Assembly: GCA_013298455.1 (NCBI GenBank)
Contig: JAAFHR010000238.1
Location: 1-5,618 of the forward strand
Direction of reading: 5' to 3'
Source of the DNA: Betaproteobacteria bacterium
GTDB lineage: Bacteria > Pseudomonadota > Gammaproteobacteria > Burkholderiales > Casimicrobiaceae
DNA: 5,618 nucleotides
The notes under the pieces are model-generated. The model did no database searches, was not told where the DNA came from, and worked only from the letters and a program-made list of their open reading frames with translations. The first letter of the stretch is position 1. Each line of letters begins with the position of its first letter. Positions 1-5,010 of this stretch are shown one piece after another. Both the position numbers and the translations under genes were made by a program.

Positions 1-34
1 GCTCAACGCGGGCGCTGCGTGGGGAGGTGTTCAT
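1..34 (-). CDS. hisB: Start of probable hisB (imidazoleglycerol-phosphate dehydratase), cut by window edge
   Basis: The minus strand has an ATG at 34 followed by an open frame to the window edge, reading MNTSPRSARVE. Betaproteobacterial HisB proteins begin with a short tail leading into an R-x-A-x-V-x-R-N-T-x-E-T segment, and the SARVE end fits the start of that segment. Position also supports the call, because hisB normally follows hisC in the hisGDCBHAFIE order of these bacteria. The product would be imidazoleglycerol-phosphate dehydratase, the cytoplasmic enzyme that makes imidazole acetol phosphate, the substrate of HisC. There is no clear Shine-Dalgarno sequence; the nine bases before the ATG are ATTACAGCT, and they adjoin a large inverted repeat. 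Only 11 codons are visible, so the call rests on context plus a short match. Confidence 0.62.
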   Translation of the reverse strand, partial: MNTSPRSARVE

Positions 35-43
35 AGCTGTAAT

Positions 44-113
44 TGTAGGAGCGGCTTGCCGCGAAGGGTGGGGGGAGCTGTGTTGGGAGTGTTCGCGGCG
101 AGCCGCTCCTACA
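44..113. repeat. REP-like inverted repeat pair between hisC and hisB
   Basis: Two 22-nt arms, at 44-65 (plus orientation) and 92-113 (reverse complement), match at 21 of 22 positions and are separated by 26 nt. The arm is TGTAGGAGCGGCTYGCCGCGAA, with T in one and C in the other. Each arm is itself a small dyad (GCGG-CTYG-CCGC), as in REP elements. From memory it resembles the GTRGGAGCGG..CCGCGA repeats of Pseudomonas and Xanthomonas-type genomes. It fills almost the whole 74-nt hisC-hisB gap. The arm at 92-113 overlaps the end of hisC and contains its TAG stop. In the his transcript the pair could form a long hairpin, but no U-run follows it, so it is not a canonical intrinsic terminator. It differs in sequence from the two repeat pairs upstream. 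Confidence 0.85.
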
Positions 114-1197
114 GATTGATTTCATTGAGTGCGGCGAGCAACGCATCCACTTCGTCTTTCGTCCCAGCCGAAATTCGCAACGTGTTGGCCATGTGCGGAT
201 GCAGCGCTGAGAGATTTCGCACCAAAATGCCGCGTGCTTTGAGCGCCTCAAACACCGCCGCCGAATCCTTGAAACGAACGAGCACGAAGTTTGCAGCGGA
301 CACAAAGGGGGTGACCCCAGGTAACTTACTGAGCTCGGCGAACATCCGATCGCGCTCGATGATCATCAACGCCGCGTGGCGCTGCAATTCATGGTAGTGA
401 TCGAGCATGACCTCAGCGGCGATTTGCTGCAACACGCCAACATTAAACGGCCCGCGCACTTTGTTGATCTCAGCAATCCACTCTGGCGCGCCGAACAGAT
501 AGCCGAGTCGCACGCCCGCCAAACCAATTTTCGAAAGCGTTCGCATGATGAGCAGATTGGGAAACTCATCGAGCCGCGCCGCCCATGAGCGCTTGGCAAA
601 CGGCTCGTAGGCTTCATCAATCACCACGAGCCCCGGCGTGGCGCGAATGATTTGCTCAATCGCCGCGTCGGGATACAAATTGCCGGTCGGATTATTGGGA
701 TAAACGATCCAGACGAGCTTGGGTTGCTCGCGACGAATCGCCTCGAGCGTCGCTTCAAGATTCAAAGTGAAATCGGCATTGAGCGACACGCCAACGTAGC
801 GCCCCGCGACCGCAATCGCAGCGTTTTTGAACACCGAAAACGAAGGCTCCTGCGACACCACGGCACCACCGCCCGCCAGAATCGCTTGCGACAAAATCGT
901 GATCACTTCATCGGAGCCGCTGCCGAGCAGAATGTCGTGATGCGCTGCGATGCCAAGCTTTTCGCGCATTTTGGCTTTGAGAACAGGCGCCGATGGATCG
1001 GGATAGCGATTCACTGCCGCCGCCGCCAATCGCTCGCCCAGCGCTTTGCGAATTTTTTCCGATGGCAGATGCGGATCAAGATGCGCGTCTTCCATCAGAT
1101 CGAGTTTGATGCCAGTGAACGGCGGCGCGACGGGGTAGGCCTTCATGGCTTGCACGTCGGCGCGGATGGTTTGGGTGATGAGTTCGGAGCGGTTCAT
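109..1197 (-). CDS. hisC: Histidinol-phosphate aminotransferase HisC
   Basis: This 362-residue PLP-dependent fold-type I aminotransferase converts imidazole acetol phosphate and glutamate to histidinol phosphate and 2-oxoglutarate in the cytoplasm. Visible class-I/II landmarks are YPNNPTG (166-172), VVIDEAY with the PLP-ring aspartate D194, SK with the Schiff-base lysine K223, GVRLGY with R230, and RISAG with the carboxylate-binding arginine R341. Length is normal for HisC. The start at 1197 (MNRSELITQTIRADVQAM) was chosen because the frame stays open upstream to an ATG at 1332, but those 45 extra codons are translated palindromic repeat (IPAKAGIQ, FPPSRER), which is a common false extension. 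No clear Shine-Dalgarno precedes 1197. The usual N-terminal ENP motif (MENP in relatives) reads MEDAHLDP here, a departure worth noting. The TAG stop lies inside the following REP-like repeat. It sits 144 nt after hisD and 74 nt before hisB. Confidence 0.95.
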   Translation of the reverse strand: MNRSELITQTIRADVQAMKAYPVAPPFTGIKLDLMEDAHLDPHLPSEKIRKALGERLAAAAVNRYPDPSAPVLKAKMREKLGIAAHHDILLGSGSDEVITILSQAILAGGGAVVSQEPSFSVFKNAAIAVAGRYVGVSLNADFTLNLEATLEAIRREQPKLVWIVYPNNPTGNLYPDAAIEQIIRATPGLVVIDEAYEPFAKRSWAARLDEFPNLLIMRTLSKIGLAGVRLGYLFGAPEWIAEINKVRGPFNVGVLQQIAAEVMLDHYHELQRHAALMIIERDRMFAELSKLPGVTPFVSAANFVLVRFKDSAAVFEALKARGILVRNLSALHPHMANTLRISAGTKDEVDALLAALNEINL

Positions 1198-1209
1198 GAG
1201 TCTATTTGT

Positions 1210-1319
1210 TTGTCGTTCCCGCGACGGCGGGAACCCAGACCGATGGGCGTAAACCACATCGACGTCGTTCGTTTGCGAAGGGAATTCGGTCTGGATTCCC
1301 GCCTTCGCGGGAATGACAA
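1210..1319. repeat. Inverted pair of palindromic ATTCCCGC-type repeats between hisD and hisC
   Basis: Two 34-nt arms at 1210-1243 and 1286-1319 are inverted copies with three mismatches, separated by 42 nt. Each arm contains a 20-bp dyad with an 8-bp stem and 4-nt loop: GTTCCCGC-GACG-GCGGGAAC at 1215-1234, and ATTCCCGC-GAAG-GCGGGAAT (reverse complement) at 1295-1314. Both arms end in a shared tail, CAGACCGA, that is absent from the hisG-hisD pair. Two of the three mismatches are the paired outermost stem bases (A-T replaced by G-C), so the local hairpin is kept. The element takes up most of the 144-nt gap, beginning 22 nt after the hisD stop and ending 12 nt before the hisC ATG. No U-run follows, so it is not a standard terminator. 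The 20-bp core fits the ATTCCC-N8-GGGAAT pattern known as dRS3 in Neisseria, and similar repeats occur in many proteobacteria. Confidence 0.9.
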
Positions 1320-1341
1320 TCGGCAGAGACATTGAGCAGCA

Positions 1342-2628
1342 TCACAACCGCAACTCCGCCGCCCGAGCATGCGCCTGCAAGCCCTCAGCATAGGCAATCG
1401 TCGCGGCCGCTGCGCCGAGTGTTTTGGCGCCCGCCGTTGAGGCATAAATCAAACTCGTGCGCTTCTGAAAATCGTACACACCCAGCGGCGACGAGAAACG
1501 TGCTGAGCGCGAAGTAGGCAGCACATGATTGGTGCCCGCCACGTAATCGCCGAGCGATTCGCTGCTGTGATAGCCCATGAAAATCGCACCTGCGTGTTTG
1601 AGGAGTGGGAGCAGCGCTTCGGGATTCGCCACGGAGAGCTCAAGGTGCTCGGGCGCGATGCGATTGCTGATTTCGCAGGCCTCTTCAAACGAGTGCGTTT
1701 TGACGATCACACCACGGCCTTCGAGCGATGCGCGAATGATTTCAGCGCGGGGCAAGGTGGGCAGCAAACGCTCAATACTCGCCTGCACTTTGGCGATCAA
1801 CGCATCGCTGGGCGTGAGCAAAATGGATTGCGCTGATTCGTCATGTTCGGCTTGCGAAAACAAATCCATTGCGACCCAATCAGGATTCGCGCCATCGTCT
1901 GCAATCACCAAAATTTCTGAAGGCCCGGCGATCATATCGATGCCAACGATCCCGAACACGCGACGTTTGGCCGCAGCGACATAAGCGTTGCCGGGGCCGA
2001 CAATCTTGTCGACTTGCGGAATCGTTTGCGTGCCGTAAGCCAACGCGCCCACGGCCTGCGCGCCGCCAATCGTGAACGCGCGATCAACGTTGGCGATATG
2101 CGCTGCGGCGAGCACCGCAGGATTTTTCACGCCATTGGGCGTTGGCACCACCATGATGATCTCGTTCACGCCCGCGACTTTCGCGGGCACGGCGTTCATC
2201 AAAAGTGATGATGGGTAGGCCGCCTTTCCGCCGGGCACATAGAGCCCCACACGATCCAGCGGCGTGATCTTTACGCCAAGCTGCGTGCCATCGGATTCGG
2301 TGTAGCGCCAGCCCTCCGCGAGCTGTTTTCGGTGATAAGTTTCGATTCGATCCCTCGCGAGAAGCAACGCGTTTCGGAGCGGCGCATCGATGGCGTCAAA
2401 CGCGGCTTTCATCTCGTCGCGAGTGAGTTCGAGCGACCGCATCGAGGGTGCATCGAGTCGATCAAACTTTCGAGTGAAATCGAGCACGGCGGCGTCGCCA
2501 CGCGCCTTCACATCGCTCAAGATTTCAGCGGCTGCACGATCCACCGATTCGTCCAGCGCGCCCGCGTAATGCGTCATCGCGTCGAGTTCGGCGAGGAAAG
2601 TGGGGGATTGTGAATCTAGTAACTTCAT
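1342..2628 (-). CDS. hisD: Histidinol dehydrogenase HisD
   Basis: HisD is the zinc- and NAD-dependent cytoplasmic enzyme that oxidises L-histidinol to L-histidine in two steps, the last reactions of the pathway. The 428-residue length is typical. Every key residue known from the E. coli enzyme is present at nearly the same number: zinc ligands Q259 and H262 (FSQAEHD), D361 (LGDYVAG) and H420 (LQAH), and the catalytic pair E327-H328 (APEHLE). The family signature GIDMIAGPSEILVIAD is at 229-244, and the GPGNAYVAAAK segment at 211-221. The start at 2628 (MKLLDSQSPTF) has a modest GAAAGAG Shine-Dalgarno 5 nt upstream. The frame is open further upstream to 2736, but that part encodes repeat-derived PWIPACAGMT and is rejected. 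It lies 220 nt after hisG and 144 nt before hisC, with repeat pairs in both gaps. Confidence 0.97.
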   Translation of the reverse strand: MKLLDSQSPTFLAELDAMTHYAGALDESVDRAAAEILSDVKARGDAAVLDFTRKFDRLDAPSMRSLELTRDEMKAAFDAIDAPLRNALLLARDRIETYHRKQLAEGWRYTESDGTQLGVKITPLDRVGLYVPGGKAAYPSSLLMNAVPAKVAGVNEIIMVVPTPNGVKNPAVLAAAHIANVDRAFTIGGAQAVGALAYGTQTIPQVDKIVGPGNAYVAAAKRRVFGIVGIDMIAGPSEILVIADDGANPDWVAMDLFSQAEHDESAQSILLTPSDALIAKVQASIERLLPTLPRAEIIRASLEGRGVIVKTHSFEEACEISNRIAPEHLELSVANPEALLPLLKHAGAIFMGYHSSESLGDYVAGTNHVLPTSRSARFSSPLGVYDFQKRTSLIYASTAGAKTLGAAAATIAYAEGLQAHARAAELRL

Positions 2629-2689
2629 AGGAACTCTTTCAACGGAGTCAATTCGACGCAGCAAACCCGTTGCACATTCGCCTCGCTTA

Positions 2690-2791
2690 GTCATTCCCGC
2701 GCAGGCGGGAATCCATGGTGATTTGAGCAACATCAATCAATTGAAACAACCATCTCCACCGACGATGGATTCCCGCCTGCGCGGGAATGAC
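2690..2791. repeat. Perfect inverted pair of palindromic ATTCCCGC-type repeats between hisG and hisD
   Basis: Two 27-nt arms, 2690-2716 and 2765-2791, are perfect inverted copies separated by a 48-nt A/T-richer spacer. Each carries the 20-bp dyad ATTCCCGC-GCAG-GCGGGAAT (2693-2712 and 2769-2788). It sits inside the 220-nt gap between the hisG stop (2849) and the hisD start (2628), about 57-61 nt from each gene. I see no ORF, tRNA or canonical terminator elsewhere in that gap. In RNA the two arms could pair over 27 bp, or each could fold alone into an 8-bp hairpin. The arms match each other better than they match the hisD-hisC pair: the loop is GCAG, and the tail is CAT rather than CAGACCGA. 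This suggests that pairs spread or are homogenised as units, like REPIN or MITE-type elements. No target-site duplication is evident. Confidence 0.92.
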
Positions 2792-2848
2792 GACAACGGG
2801 AATTGCGCTGAGGTACTGCAACAGACCTGGACGCCTTGAGCATCCAAC

Positions 2849-3493
2849 CTAAGCCCCCGCGCCCACCGACCTCGCAAAACTCTCAATAATCGGCATGATG
2901 GCATCGCGTTTGGTTTTGAGTGCCGCTTGATTGACGATCAATCTCGCCGAAATATCGGCAATTTTTTCCACCGCTTTGAGCTTATTGGCTTTGAGCGTTG
3001 CACCGCTGCTGACCACGTCAACAATGGCATCAGCCAATCCCACGAGCGGTGCCAGTTCCATCGAACCGTAGAGCTTAATCAGATCAACATGAACACCCTT
3101 TTTGGCGAAGTGGGCGCGCGCGGTGTCGATGTATTTCGTAGCAACGCGCAAGCGCCGACCGCGTTGCACGAGCGCTTCGTAATCAGTGTCTTCGCGTACC
3201 GCCACCATCAAGCGGCACGTTGCGATTTTCAAATCAAGCGGCTCGTACAGACCCGTCGTGTCAGTCTCCATCAGCACATCTTTGCCGGAAATACCAAGGT
3301 CTGCGCCGCCGTACTGCACGTAGGTGGGCACGTCGCTCGCCCGCACCAAGAGAATCCGCACGTCGTCTCGCTGCGTTGGCAATATGAGCTTGCGTGACGA
3401 TTCAGGATCCTCGGTCACATCTACACCCGCCGCTCGGAGCAGCGGCCGCGTGTCGTCAAGAATTCGTCCTTTGGAGAGCGCGAAGGTAATCAT
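2849..3493 (-). CDS. hisG: ATP phosphoribosyltransferase catalytic subunit HisG, short form
   Basis: HisG catalyses the first step of histidine synthesis, condensing ATP with PRPP to give N1-(5-phosphoribosyl)-ATP in the cytoplasm. The protein is 214 residues and begins MITFALSKGRI. The PRPP-binding region E146-L167 (ELAPLVGLADAIVDVVSSG then ATL) matches E. coli HisG closely, and ADLGISGKDVL (64-74) is another family segment. It stops soon after this domain and lacks the roughly 80-residue C-terminal histidine-binding domain of long HisG. It is therefore the short form, which in known cases works as a hetero-octamer with HisZ, a histidyl-tRNA-synthetase-like regulatory subunit. No hisZ is in this window; in related bacteria it lies elsewhere. 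The gene starts 6 nt after murA with no strong Shine-Dalgarno, suggesting translational coupling or readthrough from murA. It is followed by a 220-nt repeat-bearing gap. Confidence 0.96.
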   Translation of the reverse strand: MITFALSKGRILDDTRPLLRAAGVDVTEDPESSRKLILPTQRDDVRILLVRASDVPTYVQYGGADLGISGKDVLMETDTTGLYEPLDLKIATCRLMVAVREDTDYEALVQRGRRLRVATKYIDTARAHFAKKGVHVDLIKLYGSMELAPLVGLADAIVDVVSSGATLKANKLKAVEKIADISARLIVNQAALKTKRDAIMPIIESFARSVGAGA

Positions 3494-3499
3494 CGTGGT

Positions 3500-4762
3500 C
3501 TACGAAATCCGCTCAATCGTTGCGCCCAGGCCGATCAATTTGTCCTCGATGTGCTCATAACCGCGATCGAGGTGATAGATACGATCAATGAGCGTTTGCC
3601 CGCTCGCGCAGAGGCCTGCAATCACGAGGCAAGCTGAGGCGCGAAGATCGGTTGCCATCACATTGGCGCCCTTGAGCTGCTTCACGCCGTGAACAATGGC
3701 GGTGTTGCCGGTGACCTCAATGCTCGCGCCCAAACGCGTCAATTCGGACACATGCATCATGCGATTTTCGAAGATGTTTTCGGTCATCACCGACGTGCCG
3801 TTAGCCACAACATTCATCGCCATGATCTGCGCTTGCATGTCGGTGGGGAACGCCGGATACGGCGCAGTTTTCGTGCTGACCGCTTTTAATGCGCCAGTGC
3901 GCGACACGGTGATGTTTTGACCGCTGATGCGAATCGCGCAACCCGCTTCACGGAGCTTTTCGAGGATCGCCTCCATCGACGCAACCGGCGCATCGAGCAG
4001 CGTGATTTCACCACCGACCGCTGCGACCGCGCAGGCAAACGTGCCCGCTTCGATTCGATCCGGCATCACGCGATAAGTGGCGCTGTGCAAATCCTCAACG
4101 CCGATTACGGTGATCGTGTCGGTGCCCGCGCCGGAAATTTTGGCGCCCATCGCGATCAAGCAATTGGCGAGATCAACGATCTCCGGTTCGCGTGCGGCGT
4201 TTTCGATGATCGTCGTGCCGCGCGCGAGCGTGGCCGCCATCAACACGTTTTCGGTTCCGCCGACCGTCACCATGTCAAACACGATTCGTCCGCCTTTGAG
4301 CCGTCCGCCCTCGGGCGCTTTGGCGTTGATGTAGCCGCCGTCTAAGGTGACCGTTGCGCCGAGCGCCTCTAAGCCTTTCAGATGCTGATCCACCGGGCGC
4401 TGACCAATCGCGCAACCACCGGGAAGCGACACACGCGCCTCGCCCCAACGCGCGACCAGCGGCCCTAAGACGAGCACTGACGCGCGCATCGTTTTCACCA
4501 AATCGTAATCCGCAACGGGCGTAGTGAGCGTGCTGGCGTCGATCTCAAAACGATGGGTTTCGGTGCGCGCGGCGGTGATGCCCATGCGGTTCAATAGGCG
4601 TTCAATGGTGCGGGTGTCGTTCAACTGCGGTACGTTGTTAAACGTGACTGGCCCTTTCACCAGAATCGATGAACAGAGAATCGGCAGCGCTGCGTTTTTC
4701 GCGCCAGAAATTCGAACGGAGCCTCGAAGCGCGCCGTTTCCAGTGACCAACAGCTTATCCAT
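3500..4762 (-). CDS. murA: UDP-N-acetylglucosamine 1-carboxyvinyltransferase MurA
   Basis: MurA transfers enolpyruvate from phosphoenolpyruvate to UDP-N-acetylglucosamine, the first committed step of peptidoglycan precursor synthesis in the cytoplasm. The 420-residue product has the two-domain EPSP-synthase-like fold. It carries the residues known from E. coli: K22-N23 (GAKNAALP), the catalytic-loop cysteine C117 in PGGCAIG (E. coli C115), D308 in FPTDMQAQ (E. coli D305) and R400 in LDRGYEH (E. coli R397). Having cysteine rather than aspartate in the loop means the enzyme should be fosfomycin-sensitive, by analogy with characterised MurA proteins. The ATG overlaps the bolA stop by 8 nt (ATGGATAA), and AAGG 6 nt upstream, inside bolA, is a good Shine-Dalgarno. 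This points to translational coupling. The adjacent bolA-murA order is also found in E. coli (ibaG-murA). Confidence 0.98.
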   Translation of the reverse strand: MDKLLVTGNGALRGSVRISGAKNAALPILCSSILVKGPVTFNNVPQLNDTRTIERLLNRMGITAARTETHRFEIDASTLTTPVADYDLVKTMRASVLVLGPLVARWGEARVSLPGGCAIGQRPVDQHLKGLEALGATVTLDGGYINAKAPEGGRLKGGRIVFDMVTVGGTENVLMAATLARGTTIIENAAREPEIVDLANCLIAMGAKISGAGTDTITVIGVEDLHSATYRVMPDRIEAGTFACAVAAVGGEITLLDAPVASMEAILEKLREAGCAIRISGQNITVSRTGALKAVSTKTAPYPAFPTDMQAQIMAMNVVANGTSVMTENIFENRMMHVSELTRLGASIEVTGNTAIVHGVKQLKGANVMATDLRASACLVIAGLCASGQTLIDRIYHLDRGYEHIEDKLIGLGATIERIS

Positions 4763-5006
4763 TAGACGCCTTAATTTCTAACCACTTTTCAGGCGTATAA
4801 GTCTTCATTGAAAGCGCATGAATTTCCGCTTTCATCCGCTCGCCCAATACGCTGTAGACCTTTTGCTGTTGCTTCACCATCATCAAACCGCGAAATTCGG
4901 GGCTCACGATGGTGGCGTAAAAGTGCTGGCCATCGCCCTCGACTTCAATGAAATCGCATTGAAGCCCCGCCTCGATATAGCCCTTAACGGTGTCTGCTTG
5001 CAACAT
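4755..5006 (-). CDS. ibaG: BolA-family protein, IbaG/YrbA type
   Basis: This is an 83-residue single-domain BolA-like protein. The family motifs are clear: VEGDGQHFYATIVS (22-35), the KQQQKVYSVLG helix (45-55) and the EIHALSMKTYTP signature (61-72) with the near-invariant H63. IbaG proteins pair with monothiol glutaredoxins to bind a [2Fe-2S] cluster, and have been linked to acid stress and cell-envelope homeostasis in gammaproteobacteria. The partner glutaredoxin is not in this window. The IbaG rather than BolA assignment rests on small size, the GDGxHF motif and the position directly upstream of murA, as in E. coli. It begins 4 nt after the permease stop, with AAGG 10 nt before its ATG inside the permease gene, and its end overlaps murA by 8 nt. 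Confidence 0.93.
   Translation of the reverse strand: MLQADTVKGYIEAGLQCDFIEVEGDGQHFYATIVSPEFRGLMMVKQQQKVYSVLGERMKAEIHALSMKTYTPEKWLEIKASNG
4769..4772 (-). promoter_or_regulatory. Shine-Dalgarno for murA, inside the end of bolA
   Basis: The minus strand reads AAGG, then CGTCTA, then the murA ATG at 4762. A 6-nt spacing is near ideal. The site lies in the last codons of bolA and the stop-start overlap is 8 nt. It therefore fixes the murA start and suggests that ribosomes finishing bolA can reinitiate on murA. Confidence 0.7.
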
Positions 5007-5010
5007 AACG

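Noticed and set aside
44..113. Intrinsic terminator after hisC
   Set aside because: The dyad is strong, but no U-run follows it on the minus strand and a probable hisB starts immediately after. A role in transcript stability is more likely.
652..1335. 227-residue plus-strand open frame opposite hisC
   Set aside because: It is rich in Arg/His and antisense to a clear hisC, and shows no family resemblance. It is a shadow of codon bias, ending in translated repeat.
2170..2188. Perfect 8-bp inverted repeat GCCCGCGA-CTT-TCGCGGGC inside hisD, similar to the intergenic repeats
   Set aside because: It encodes the conserved HisD stretch VPAKVAGV, and its bases are explained by GC-rich codons. It lacks the flanks of the repeat family.
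2629..2736. N-terminal extension of HisD (36 residues)
   Set aside because: The extra residues (SPWIPACAGMT) are translated palindromic repeat, and the 2628 ATG has a Shine-Dalgarno-like GAAAGAG and starts the family homology.
1210..2791. CRISPR array or degenerate array formed by the repeated ATTCCCGC units
   Set aside because: There are only four units, arranged as inverted pairs in two separate gaps with a whole gene between them. There is no regular direct-repeat and spacer pattern.
3917..4345. 142-residue plus-strand open frame opposite murA
   Set aside because: It is Arg/Asp-rich low-information sequence antisense to well-conserved murA, with no recognisable motif.
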